Assembly (NCBI GenBank): GCA_963704335.1
Contig: OY969889.1
Span: 1,984,001-2,048,000 of the forward strand
DNA: 64,000 nt
DNA from: PALSA-612 sp963704335
GTDB lineage: Bacteria > Actinomycetota > Thermoleophilia > Gaiellales > Gaiellaceae
Direction of reading: 5' to 3'
Below the pieces are notes generated by a model, which worked only from the letters and a program-made list of their open reading frames with translations, made no database searches and had not been told where the DNA came from. This document shows, piece by piece, positions 25,130 through 33,663 of the stretch. The stretch's first letter is position 1, and each line of letters begins with the position of its first letter. A program made the translations under genes and the position numbers.

Positions 25130-26374
25130 CTACTTCTCCTCCGCGCTCATCTTCCGCGCCATCGTCCGCGCGAGCCCGAGGACATCGTCGGTGGCGACCT
25201 TGCCCTTCGCGCCGGCCGCATAGACCTGGCCGGCTGCGCGGCCCTCGGCGATGAAGACGAGGATCGCTTCGAAGGGGCCGACGCGAGTGTCGAACGTCGC
25301 GTGCAACACGGTGGCCTCGTCGCCGATCCCCTCGCCCGGCAGCTCGTTGATGCGAAGGCTCTCGGCGGAGAAGCCCGCTCCCTGGGCGAACGACTCCGCG
25401 AACAGCTTCCGGCCGGCCGGCCCCTTCACGACCCCAGACACGGCGTTCACCGCGACCGCTGCCTCGGCTGCGCTGTCCATCCGCTCCGCGTTGCTCTGGA
25501 GGCCGATCAGCTCCGACTTGCCGACCTTTGTGTTACCGAGCGCGAAGTCGCGCTGGAAGGAGACATCGCCGCCGTCCGTCACGTAGCCCTCGTTCTTGAC
25601 CGAGACGCCGAACGGCAGGTCCTTCAGCGCCAGCACCATCCGCTCGAGCGCCGGATCCCGCTGTGGTGCAGTGGTCGTTGTCGTCGTCTCCGTCGGCACC
25701 GGGACCGGAGTGTCGGCGACCGTCCCGGCCGCGACGGCCTCGATCCGAGACGCGAGCTTCTGCGCCAGCTCTTGCACGTCTTCCGTGGGCGCAGGGTCGC
25801 CGAGCTTCGTCATCGAGACCGAAGCCGCGACCCGATCGATCGTGAAGGCGACGACCGTGCTCGAGACCTCCGTAGTTCCGGCCGTGGCCGTCGCCGACCC
25901 CTCCCACGCGGAGTCGCCCGGCCCGTCGGCTTCCTCCATCGTGACGGCCGTTACCTTGGCGCCCGGTCCAACCTCGGCGCCCTCCAGGTCCTTCGCCCCG
26001 CCGATCGTCTCGTCGACGAAGTCGTCTGCTCCTGCCGCCGATTCGAAGAGCGAAACCTGTGACGTCACCTGGACGGGCTCGTCGCTGGCGCCCGCGTTCG
26101 TGTAGTTCAGCTGATACCCGAATTGAAAGCCGGTGTCGTCGATGTCCTCGGCCGTGTCGTCGGGAGACATCGTGTCCTGGGCCACGTCTGCGGAGTCCTC
26201 GAAGCCAGATTGCGGGTCGACGTGCAGTCCTTCTGCGAGATCGCCCAGCTCGGCCGCCGGCAGCACCATGGTCGCGAGGTCGTTCTTGGCAACGGAGCCG
26301 AGCGAGCTCGACGATGAGCCGCCGCCGCAGCCGGCGGCGAGCACGGCAAGCAGCAGAACCAGGCCGGGCTTCAC
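25130..26374 (-). CDS. Lipoprotein with two related domains, unknown function
   Basis: A 414-residue lipoprotein with signal LLAVLAAGC (lipid-modified Cys at 16) followed by a Gly/Ser linker. Two similar halves, about 30-210 and 245-410, are joined by a Thr/Pro-rich linker (VPVPTETTTTTTAP). Each half starts with MVL..LGDL or MVL..KDLP, has an Ala-rich helix, a strand pair and a closing helix (ELAQKLASRI, GLARTMARKM). This suggests an internal duplication. No family recognised. It may be a substrate-binding or wall-associated protein. Confidence 0.62.
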   Translation of the reverse strand: MKPGLVLLLAVLAAGCGGGSSSSSLGSVAKNDLATMVLPAAELGDLAEGLHVDPQSGFEDSADVAQDTMSPDDTAEDIDDTGFQFGYQLNYTNAGASDEPVQVTSQVSLFESAAGADDFVDETIGGAKDLEGAEVGPGAKVTAVTMEEADGPGDSAWEGSATATAGTTEVSSTVVAFTIDRVAASVSMTKLGDPAPTEDVQELAQKLASRIEAVAAGTVADTPVPVPTETTTTTTAPQRDPALERMVLALKDLPFGVSVKNEGYVTDGGDVSFQRDFALGNTKVGKSELIGLQSNAERMDSAAEAAVAVNAVSGVVKGPAGRKLFAESFAQGAGFSAESLRINELPGEGIGDEATVLHATFDTRVGPFEAILVFIAEGRAAGQVYAAGAKGKVATDDVLGLARTMARKMSAEEK

Positions 26375-26421
26375 GGGGAGGAGCCTAGAGGAGAGCGAGC
26401 ACGACCGGCGAAGGCGCCGAC

Positions 26422-26844
26422 ATGCACGCCTCTGGCGAGCAGGTCTACTTCGACGTACGCCGCCACGGCGTGGTGCTCATGCGCCCGTTCCTGTGGTCGT
26501 TGACGCTCCTGGTTGTCGGCCTGTTCCTCATGGCCTTGCCGTGGCCGGTGCCTGTTGCCGCGCCGCTGGTGATGGGGATCGGAGCCGTGAGCGCCATCGC
26601 CGCGGTGTGGCGCTGGGATCGCACGCGCTTCGTCGTCACCACCGAGAAGGTGTTCCTCGTGGAGGGCGTGACGCGCAAGCGTGCGGCGGCCGTGCGCTTG
26701 CAGGGGCTGCGGGCGATCTCGCTCGAGCAATCGCTGCTGGGCAGAACGCTCGGCTACGGCACCCTGCACGCGGGCCCGCTCGAGGTGGAGCACGTACCGT
26801 GCGCGCGACAGGCACGGGACCTCGTAGAACATCTCGCGCGCTAG
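26422..26844 (+). CDS. Membrane protein with bacterial PH domain
   Basis: This 140-residue protein has two transmembrane helices (about 18-60) followed by a bacterial pleckstrin-homology domain (bPH2/YdbS-like): FVVTTEKVFLVEGVTRKRAA, LRAISLEQSLLGRTLGYGTL. Such proteins sit in the inner membrane. Their role is not well known; some accompany stress or export functions. It is divergent from the lipoprotein gene and 50 bases upstream of uvrA. Confidence 0.75.
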   Translation: MHASGEQVYFDVRRHGVVLMRPFLWSLTLLVVGLFLMALPWPVPVAAPLVMGIGAVSAIAAVWRWDRTRFVVTTEKVFLVEGVTRKRAAAVRLQGLRAISLEQSLLGRTLGYGTLHAGPLEVEHVPCARQARDLVEHLAR

Positions 26845-26850
26845 TCGCGC

Positions 26851-26862
26851 GAACACACGTTC
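26851..26862 (+). promoter_or_regulatory. LexA (SOS) box of uvrA
   Basis: GAACACACGTTC fits the GAAC-N4-GTTC consensus of Gram-positive and actinobacterial LexA boxes. It lies 34 bases upstream of the uvrA ATG and next to a -10-like TTAGAAT (about 26880), where a bound repressor would block transcription. Confidence 0.65.
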
Positions 26863-26895
26863 CCGTCCGATTCGGCTCGTTAGAATGGATCGGTT

Positions 26896-29736
26896 ATGGC
26901 TCAAGAAGAGCTCGTCGTCCACGGCGCCCGGGAGCACAATCTCAAGGACGTCACCGTCTGCCTGCCGCGAGACAGGCTGATCTGCATCACCGGGCTCTCC
27001 GGCTCGGGGAAGTCGAGCCTTGCCTTCGACACGATCTACGCCGAGGGTCAGCGTCGCTACGTCGAATCGCTCTCCGCCTACGCGCGCCAGTTCCTGCAGA
27101 TGATGGAGAAGCCCGACGTCGACTCGATCGACGGCCTCTCACCGGCCATCTCCATCGACCAGAAGACGACGTCGCGCAACCCGCGTTCCACTGTGGGGAC
27201 CGTGACGGAGATCTACGACTACCTGCGTCTGCTCTACGCGCGCGTCGGCCGGCCGCACTGCCCGGTCTGCGGGCGGCCGATCGCCGGCCAGTCGCAGGAG
27301 TCGATCGTCGACCAGGTGCTCCAGCTGCCCGAGGGAACGAAGTTCACGGTCAACGCGCCGGTCGTGCGCGACCGCAAGGGTGAGTTCAGGGACGTGCTCG
27401 AGGAGCTGCGCGCCGACGGCTTCACCCGCGTGAAGGTCGACGGCGAGCAACGGTTGCTCGAGGAGGAGATCGTTCTCGACAAGAAGCGCAAGCACACGAT
27501 CGAGGTCGTCGTCGACCGGCTCGTGATGAAGCCCGACCTCCGCGCGCGGCTGGCGCAGTCCATCGAGACGGCGGCTGGACTTGCCGCCGGGTTGGTCGCG
27601 ATCGATGTCATCGATGCGGAAGAGTCGATGCTCTTCAGCGAAAACTTCGCCTGCCCCGAGCACGGCGTGTCGCTCGCTGAGCTCGAGCCTCGCATCTTCT
27701 CGTTCAACTCACCGCACGGAGCCTGCCCGCGCTGCACGGGGCTCGGGGCGCAGCTCGAGGTCGACCCGGACCTCGTCGTGCCCGACCCGACCCTTGCCAT
27801 CGGCGAGGGGGCGCTCGTGCCGTGGTCGGTGATGAACTCCAACTTCTACGAGTCGGTGATCCAGGGCATCGCCGACCGGTGGGAGGTCGATCTCGAGACT
27901 CCGTGGGCTGACCTGCCGCAAGAGCAGCGTGACCTGTTCCTGAACGGCACGGGCGGCGAGCGCGTCTACGTCCAGTACCGCAACCGCATGGGCCGCAAGC
28001 GCTCGTACATGCTCTCGTTCGAAGGCATCACCAAGAGCCTCGAGCGGCGCTACCGCGAGACCGACTCCGGGCAGGTCCGCGAGCGGATCGAGGAGTACAT
28101 GAGCTTTCGCGCCTGCCCGGCGTGTGACGGCGCCCGGCTCAAGCCGGAGATCCTCGCCGTGACGATCGGCGGCCGCAACATCCACGAGCTGACCAAGCTG
28201 TCCGTGGCCGCCGCGCTCGACTTCCTCGACGCACTCGAGCTGACCGAGGTGGAGCAACTGATCGGCGCGCGCATCGTCAAGGAGATCCGCGAGCGGCTCA
28301 CGTTCCTTGCCGACGTCGGCGTCGGCTACCTCACGCTCGACCGCGCCGCTTCGACGCTGTCCGGCGGCGAGGCGCAGCGGCTGCGGCTGGCCACGCAGAT
28401 CGGCTCACAGCTCGTCGGCGTCCTCTACATCCTCGACGAGCCCTCGATCGGGCTCCATCAGCGCGACAACGGGCGGCTCATCGCCACCCTCGAGCGGCTG
28501 CGCGACCTCGGTAACACCGTGCTCGTGGTGGAGCACGACGAGCAGATGATGCGGTCGGCCGACTGGCTCGTCGACATGGGTCCCGGCGCGGGTGAGCACG
28601 GCGGCTACGTCGTCGCCGAAGGCCAGGTGAAGAAGGTCGAACGGACGGCCGGCTCGGTGACGGGCCAGTTCCTGTCCGGCAAGCGCGAGATCGCCGTGCC
28701 GGAGCGGCGGCCGCTCGACAACGGCACCTTTGTCGTGCGTGGCGCGCGTATGCACAACCTCAAGGGCATCGACGTCGAGTTCCCCATCGCCAAGCTCATC
28801 GCAGTAACCGGCGTCTCCGGCTCCGGCAAGTCGACACTCGTCAACGAGATCGTCTTCAAGGCCCTCGCCAACCGGCTGCACCGGATGCGCATCAAGCCCG
28901 GCGACCACGACTCGGTCGAGGGCATCGAGTGCTTCGACAAGGTGATCGACATCGACCAGTCGCCGATCGGCCGCACGCCGCGCTCGAATCCGGCCACCTA
29001 CACCGACCTCTTCACGCCCATTCGCGAGCTGTATTCGCTGACGCCCGAGGCGAAGGTGCGCGGCTACAAGCCCGGCCGTTTCTCGTTCAATGTCCGCGGC
29101 GGGCGTTGTGAGACCTGCAAGGGCGACGGGCAGATCAAAATCGAGATGCACTTCCTCCCCGACGTCTACGTGCCCTGCGAGACCTGCCACGGGCGGCGAT
29201 ACAACCGCGAGACGCTCGAGGTGCGCTTCAAAGGGAAGGCGATCGCCGATGTGCTCGAGATGTCGGTCGAGGAGGCGCTCGAGTTCTTCGCGAAGATCCC
29301 GAAGATCCGGCGCAAGCTCCAGACGCTGCACGACGTCGGTCTCGACTACATCAAGCTCGGGCAGCCCGCGACGACCCTTTCCGGCGGCGAGGCGCAGCGC
29401 GTGAAGCTGGCCAAGGAGCTGTCGAAGATCGCGACGGGGCGCACGCTCTACATCCTCGACGAGCCGACCACGGGACTGCACTTCGCCGACATCGAGAAGC
29501 TGCTCGAGGTGCTGCAGCGGCTCGTGGACGCGGGTAACACCGTGCTCGTGATCGAGCACAACCTCGACGTCATCAAGCAAGCCGACTGGCTCGTCGACCT
29601 CGGCCCCGAGGGCGGCGACGCCGGCGGCGAGGTGATCGCTACCGGAACGCCCGAGCAGGTGGCGGAGGTCGAGGAGTCGTACACCGGCGCGTATCTCCGC
29701 GAGCTGCTGCCCGCGCTCGCGGAGGCGGCCGCCTAG
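26896..29736 (+). CDS. uvrA: UvrABC system protein A
   Basis: This is a full-length UvrA (946 residues), the damage-sensing ATPase of nucleotide excision repair. There are two ABC modules: Walker A GLSGSGKS (33-40) and GVSGSGKS (about 640), with signature motifs LSGGEAQRLRLA and LSGGEAQRVKLA. Zinc-finger cysteines are seen in CPVCGRP, CPRCTG, CETCKG and CETCHG. A LexA-type box at 26851 suggests DNA-damage induction. The 3' end overlaps the convergent LigT-like gene by 4 bases. Confidence 0.98.
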   Translation: MAQEELVVHGAREHNLKDVTVCLPRDRLICITGLSGSGKSSLAFDTIYAEGQRRYVESLSAYARQFLQMMEKPDVDSIDGLSPAISIDQKTTSRNPRSTVGTVTEIYDYLRLLYARVGRPHCPVCGRPIAGQSQESIVDQVLQLPEGTKFTVNAPVVRDRKGEFRDVLEELRADGFTRVKVDGEQRLLEEEIVLDKKRKHTIEVVVDRLVMKPDLRARLAQSIETAAGLAAGLVAIDVIDAEESMLFSENFACPEHGVSLAELEPRIFSFNSPHGACPRCTGLGAQLEVDPDLVVPDPTLAIGEGALVPWSVMNSNFYESVIQGIADRWEVDLETPWADLPQEQRDLFLNGTGGERVYVQYRNRMGRKRSYMLSFEGITKSLERRYRETDSGQVRERIEEYMSFRACPACDGARLKPEILAVTIGGRNIHELTKLSVAAALDFLDALELTEVEQLIGARIVKEIRERLTFLADVGVGYLTLDRAASTLSGGEAQRLRLATQIGSQLVGVLYILDEPSIGLHQRDNGRLIATLERLRDLGNTVLVVEHDEQMMRSADWLVDMGPGAGEHGGYVVAEGQVKKVERTAGSVTGQFLSGKREIAVPERRPLDNGTFVVRGARMHNLKGIDVEFPIAKLIAVTGVSGSGKSTLVNEIVFKALANRLHRMRIKPGDHDSVEGIECFDKVIDIDQSPIGRTPRSNPATYTDLFTPIRELYSLTPEAKVRGYKPGRFSFNVRGGRCETCKGDGQIKIEMHFLPDVYVPCETCHGRRYNRETLEVRFKGKAIADVLEMSVEEALEFFAKIPKIRRKLQTLHDVGLDYIKLGQPATTLSGGEAQRVKLAKELSKIATGRTLYILDEPTTGLHFADIEKLLEVLQRLVDAGNTVLVIEHNLDVIKQADWLVDLGPEGGDAGGEVIATGTPEQVAEVEESYTGAYLRELLPALAEAAA

Positions 29737-30248
29737 CCGCCGAGCGGGAAGCGGGCGCGCTCGCGCCAGAGCACGTCTGGCTCGATCTCCTCGAGCAGCA
29801 CGGCCTCGGTGACGGGCGCCTCGATCGGCAGCTGTGGAGTGATGTTCGCTTCGATGTCGGCCAGCAATGCGTCGTCTCCGTACGCCACGGTCAGGTGGGG
29901 GATGACGGTCTCGTGAATCCCCTCGTACGGCGGGTAGTCCGGCCAGCGTTCGACGATCGCTTCCGTCAGGCGGGAGAACGGCTCCGGCGGATCGGGGGCC
30001 AGGTAGCGCATGCCCGGCCAGCTACGCACCTCGGGAAACGTCACTGCGAACTGCGGAGTTGCGGCGAACAGTCGCTCGAGCTCCGCGAGGACTTCGCCGT
30101 CCACCGCCTCTGCCGGCACGAACGGGTGGAGCAGCGTCACGTGCGGGGGTATGCCCATGGACGGTCGGTCTTCGGCGCACGTCCGTTCGCGCCAGTCGTC
30201 AACGACCGGCGAGAGCGCGGGGACCGCGATGACGACTGCCGTCTCCAT
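29733..30248 (-). CDS. 2H phosphoesterase, LigT/2'-5' RNA ligase-like
   Basis: This 171-residue protein has two HxT motifs, H36-V-T38 (PPHVTLLHPF) and H118-L-T120 (PHLTVAYG), the paired catalytic residues of the 2H phosphoesterase fold. Relatives open cyclic phosphates or hydrolyse 2'-5' linkages in RNA. It is convergent with uvrA and divergent from the Yip1-like gene. The specific RNA or nucleotide substrate is unknown. Confidence 0.8.
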   Translation of the reverse strand: METAVVIAVPALSPVVDDWRERTCAEDRPSMGIPPHVTLLHPFVPAEAVDGEVLAELERLFAATPQFAVTFPEVRSWPGMRYLAPDPPEPFSRLTEAIVERWPDYPPYEGIHETVIPHLTVAYGDDALLADIEANITPQLPIEAPVTEAVLLEEIEPDVLWRERARFPLGG

Positions 30249-30277
30249 CGGCCGATCCTGCCAAGTACGGTGCCGAC

Positions 30278-30928
30278 GTGGCGACCACCCGCGCGGACGA
30301 GATCAGGCGGCTCGAGCGAGGCTGGTGGCGGCGGCTGCCGCTGATCCTCGTCCGGCCCGGCGAGGTGTTCGCCGAGCTCCGCGACTCTTCAGACGAGCAG
30401 GCCGAGGCGCTCTCCGAGCCGATGGTGGCGGTCACGATCCTCGCCGGCACGGCGATGTTCCTCTCTACCGCCACCGCCGGCCAGCTCTTCGACGACCCGG
30501 AGTTCGACTGGCTCCTGATCGCCGTGGAGGCGTTCTTCGCCGGCGTGCTCGTCGCCGCCCAGAACTACTGGCTGGGTGGCGCGGCCTTGCTGTTGGGGCT
30601 CCGCAGCCTGGGCTCGATGGCGCGGTACCGGGCAGCGCGCCAGATCGTCGGGCTCTCGACGGCGCCGTTCGTACTGGCTCTACTCGTCGTCTGGCCGTTG
30701 CGGATCGCGATCTTCGGCGAAGACCTCTTTCGCTCCGGCGGCTCGGACGAGGGGACGACCGGCTACGTGCTCAACGGCGTGGACGCAGCTTTCGCGGCCT
30801 GGGCGCTGTTGCTCGTGGTCGTCGGCGTGCGCACGGTCGAGGAGTGGAGCCTCGCACGCTCGCTAGGCGCCGCGGCGTTCGCCGCGACACTCTTCGGCCT
30901 GCTGCTGGCCGCTGCGATCTTCGCCTAG
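30278..30928 (+). CDS. Yip1-like integral membrane protein
   Basis: A 216-residue protein with a basic cytoplasmic N-terminus (RRLERGWWRRLPLILVRPGE) and about five membrane helices. The layout and the opening 'RPGEVFAELRD' fit the Yip1/YIP1-like domain of bacteria (DUF1282 region). The start is GTG. Function unknown. Convergent with panB, with a 4-base overlap. Confidence 0.65.
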   Translation: MATTRADEIRRLERGWWRRLPLILVRPGEVFAELRDSSDEQAEALSEPMVAVTILAGTAMFLSTATAGQLFDDPEFDWLLIAVEAFFAGVLVAAQNYWLGGAALLLGLRSLGSMARYRAARQIVGLSTAPFVLALLVVWPLRIAIFGEDLFRSGGSDEGTTGYVLNGVDAAFAAWALLLVVVGVRTVEEWSLARSLGAAAFAATLFGLLLAAAIFA

Positions 30929-31815
30929 GGAGTGGGTACCGCCTGCTCGAAGAGCGCGAGCTCCTCGTCGGGGATCGAGTACGTGTGCTGCTCCTCGGGG
31001 AAGGCGCCGCTACGCACCTCGTCGGCATAGGTCTCAAGCGCGTCACGGGCGACGGTTGCGAGATCGGCGTAGCGCTTGACGAAGCGCGGGGCGCGGCCGT
31101 GGTACAGGCCGAGCAGGTCGTGCCAGACGAGCACCTGCCCGTCGCACTCAGCTCCGGCGCCGATGCCGATCGTGGGGATGTGCAGAGCCCCGCTGATACG
31201 CGCGGCGACCGGCGGCGGCACGCACTCGAGCACGAGCGAGAAGCAGCCGGCCTCCTCCAGCGCCAGCGCGTCCTCGAACAGCTGCTGCGCCTGCTCGGCC
31301 GAACGCCCCTGCGCCTTGAAGCCGCCGAGCATCGTCGCCGACTGCGGCGTCAGTCCGATATGGCCCATCACCGGGATGCCGGAGCCGACGAGCGCCCGGG
31401 CTCGGGAAAGCATCGGCCCCGCGCCCTCGATCTTCACGGCATCCGCGCCCGCCTCCTTGACGAAGCGAACCGCGTTCTCGACGGCGGTCTCGTCCGAGAC
31501 CTGGAACGAGCCGAACGGCATGTCGGCGACGACGAGGGGCCGCCGCGCACCACGTGTCACCGCGCGGGCGAGCACGATCATCTCGTCCATCGTCGCCGGG
31601 ACGGTCGAGGAGTGGCCGAGCACGGTCATCGCCGCCGAGTCGCCAACGAGCACGATGTCCATGCCGGCCTCGTCGGCCAGCCGGCCGCTCGGCGCGTCGT
31701 AGGCGGTGACCATCACGATCCTCTGGCGGCGCTGCTTCATCTCCGCCAGCTCGGTCAGGGGCAGCTTGCCGGGGGCTGGGGTGGCTGGTGCGGGCTTACG
31801 CGGCCTGGTGCTCAT
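30925..31815 (-). CDS. panB: 3-methyl-2-oxobutanoate hydroxymethyltransferase
   Basis: PanB (296 residues) transfers a methylene group from methylene-THF to alpha-ketoisovalerate, giving ketopantoate, the first step to pantothenate and coenzyme A. Visible family blocks: VMVTAYDAPSGRLAD, VLVGDSAAMTVLGH, PFGSFQ, VKIEGA, MGHIGLTPQS and IPTIGIGAG. A Pro-rich N-terminal tail (1-18) precedes the barrel. It overlaps panC by 20 bases and forms an operon with panC and the DUF2520 gene. Confidence 0.95.
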   Translation of the reverse strand: MSTRPRKPAPATPAPGKLPLTELAEMKQRRQRIVMVTAYDAPSGRLADEAGMDIVLVGDSAAMTVLGHSSTVPATMDEMIVLARAVTRGARRPLVVADMPFGSFQVSDETAVENAVRFVKEAGADAVKIEGAGPMLSRARALVGSGIPVMGHIGLTPQSATMLGGFKAQGRSAEQAQQLFEDALALEEAGCFSLVLECVPPPVAARISGALHIPTIGIGAGAECDGQVLVWHDLLGLYHGRAPRFVKRYADLATVARDALETYADEVRSGAFPEEQHTYSIPDEELALFEQAVPTP

Positions 31816-32581
31816 GGGCCTCCTCCTTGTCGAGAACGACGTTGTCGATGAGACGGACGGCGCCGACGCGTACGGCGGCAGCTAGGACGGGTGGATCGAA
31901 CGGGGCCTCCTCCACGTAGTCGATGTCGAGGCCGTCGAGCTGCGCCCGGGCCAGCTCTAGATCCCTCGTCGCGAGCGCCCGCGGCAGGGCGAGCGCGAGC
32001 TGGCGCTCCTCGGGCGAGAGCAGCTCGTTGCGTGAGGACAGAGCGAGCCCGTCGGCGTCGCGAACGATGGGGAGGACGCGCAGGTCGACCTCGAGGCTCA
32101 GGTCCTCGAGCAGCCGGCGGATCACCTCGACCTGCTGCGCGTCCTTCTGGCCGAAGTACACGACGTCCGGTCGGACGATGTTGAAGAGCTTGAGGCAGAC
32201 CGTCGCCACGCCGCGGAAGTGGCCGGGCCGGTGGACACCCTCGAGGATCGAGCCCAACTCGGACACATCGACCCAGGTCTGGAAGTCGGGCGGATACATC
32301 TCGGTGACGGCCGGGCAGAACGCAAGATCGACGCCTGCCTCCTCGGCCACGGCCAGGTCTTGCTCTTCGTCCCGCGGATACGCGGAGAGATCCGTCGTCT
32401 CGCCGAACTGCGCCGGGTTGACGAAGATGCTGACGACGACCGTGTCGCACTCGGCGCGGGCTGCGTCGATCAGCGAGCGGTGCCCGCCGTGAAACGCGCC
32501 CATCGTCGGAACCAGGCCCACGCGTCCGTTTGCTGTGGCGAGCACCGTGCGCGTCTCCTCGATCGTGCGCGTGACCTTCAT
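31796..32581 (-). CDS. panC: Pantothenate synthetase
   Basis: PanC (261 residues) joins pantoate and beta-alanine using ATP. It shows the nucleotidyl-transferase motif PTMGAFHGGH (usually MGALHxGH), VSIFVNPAQFG, GVHRPGHFRGV, YFGQKDAQQ and the SSRN motif. It overlaps the DUF2520 gene upstream by 4 bases and panB downstream by 20. A panD gene for beta-alanine and a standard panE are not in the window. Confidence 0.95.
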   Translation of the reverse strand: MKVTRTIEETRTVLATANGRVGLVPTMGAFHGGHRSLIDAARAECDTVVVSIFVNPAQFGETTDLSAYPRDEEQDLAVAEEAGVDLAFCPAVTEMYPPDFQTWVDVSELGSILEGVHRPGHFRGVATVCLKLFNIVRPDVVYFGQKDAQQVEVIRRLLEDLSLEVDLRVLPIVRDADGLALSSRNELLSPEERQLALALPRALATRDLELARAQLDGLDIDYVEEAPFDPPVLAAAVRVGAVRLIDNVVLDKEEAHEHQAA

Positions 32582-33240
32582 GGTGCCGTCGCCTCCGCCA
32601 GCACGCGGTAGACGGGCTCAAGCTCCGGCCGCTGCTCGTGTAGGGCGGCGAGGTGCGCATTCACTGTCTCCCAGTCACCGCGTGCAATCGGGCCGGTGAG
32701 CTCGAAGCCGTTCTCGATCGTCCGCTGCATGAGCGGCACGAGCGCCTCCGGCGGCGCTCCGGCGTCAGCCAGGAGGTCCGCCGCCGCGCGATAGAGCGTG
32801 ACGAGGTAGTTGGAAGCGATGACGGCGCCTGCGTGGTAGAGCGTTCGCGCGTCGTCTGCCAGTGGGAACGGCTCGAGGCCGAGCGTCGTCGCGAGCCACG
32901 TCGCGCGCTCATGCGCCGCGTCCGTCTCGGCCGTCACGGCGGCGAAGGCTCCGTCCAGCTGCTCGGGGCCGCGGCCCTTGACGAGGGTCTGGAGCGGATG
33001 GACGCTGAACCGCTGTTCGTGGGGGTCGAGCGCGGCCAGCCGCGTCGTGCCGCTCACGTGGGCAAGCCAGGGCCCCGGCTCGATCGATCCGGCCACGTCC
33101 GCAATGGCTGCGTCCGGAACGCACAGAAGGGTGAGCTCGCCACCTTCGGCTCGCAGCTCGATGCCGCGCTCGCGCAGGCGACCGGCGATTGCCGAGCCGG
33201 CTCTGCCGCCGGCGCCGATGACGGTGATGGTGTCGAACAT
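32578..33240 (-). CDS. Rossmann/DUF2520 oxidoreductase, candidate ketopantoate reductase
   Basis: A 220-residue protein from ATG 33240. The N-terminal NAD(P)-binding Rossmann fold (MFDTITVIGAGGRAGSAIAG) is followed by a DUF2520 helical domain (ARTLYHAGAVIASNYLVTLY). The architecture resembles 6-phosphogluconate dehydrogenase-like reductases such as ketopantoate reductase. As first gene of a tightly overlapping panC-panB operon it probably supplies the missing ketopantoate-to-pantoate step. This is inference from context. Confidence 0.78.
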   Translation of the reverse strand: MFDTITVIGAGGRAGSAIAGRLRERGIELRAEGGELTLLCVPDAAIADVAGSIEPGPWLAHVSGTTRLAALDPHEQRFSVHPLQTLVKGRGPEQLDGAFAAVTAETDAAHERATWLATTLGLEPFPLADDARTLYHAGAVIASNYLVTLYRAAADLLADAGAPPEALVPLMQRTIENGFELTGPIARGDWETVNAHLAALHEQRPELEPVYRVLAEATAP

Positions 33241-33309
33241 TCCTGCTCCAGTTCCGTAGCGGATACCGGGCACGGCGATTGTATCCCTGACGGTTAGACT
33301 GACCAAGCG

Positions 33310-33519
33310 ATGCCGATCTACGAGTACGTGTGCATGAAGTGCGAGTCGCACTTCGAGGAGCTCGTCCGAAACGGCGAGGAGCCCGACTGTCCGGACTGTG
33401 GTGACGCCAACGTCCGCCGCCAGTTGTCGGTCTTCAGCGCCATCGGCAGCTCGCCTCAGCCGAGCTTCGGCGGCGGTGCGGGCGGTTGCTGCGGCGGCTC
33501 CTGCGGTTGCGGCCACTGA
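33310..33519 (+). CDS. FmdB-family zinc-ribbon protein
   Basis: A 69-residue protein starting MPIYEYVCMKCESHFEELV, the standard opening of the FmdB/CxxC_CxxC_SSSS regulatory family. Cysteine pairs CMKC and CPDC form a zinc ribbon. The C-terminus is Gly/Cys-rich (GGCCGGSCGCGH). Proteins of this family are small putative regulators of unknown target. Divergent from the pan operon. Confidence 0.85.
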   Translation: MPIYEYVCMKCESHFEELVRNGEEPDCPDCGDANVRRQLSVFSAIGSSPQPSFGGGAGGCCGGSCGCGH

Positions 33520-33558
33520 GCTCAGCGGCGTCGGCGCAGCGGCTTTCGCCGACCCACC

Positions 33559-33631
33559 TGTGGAGCAATTGGCACACAATTGGCACAACTCGGTGCCAGG
33601 CACTAGGACCGGTCCCTTTCGGACCGGTTGA
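33559..33631 (+). repeat. REP-like element, copy A
   Basis: TGTGGAGCAAT, two TTGGCACA units, the palindrome-like GGTGCCAGGCAC, then a hairpin with arms ACCGGTCC (33608-33615) and GGACCGGT (33621-33628) around CTTTC. The same order recurs at 41683-41755 and in part at 47004-47050 next to a RAYT transposase gene. Confidence 0.7.
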
Positions 33632-33663
33632 TCCATCCGCGTGAGCGCCTAGACTCGAAACCG

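Noticed and set aside
33608..33628. Hairpin after the FmdB gene as a rho-independent terminator
   Set aside because: No T-run follows, and the hairpin is part of a repeat found again at 41683; it is better read as a REP element.
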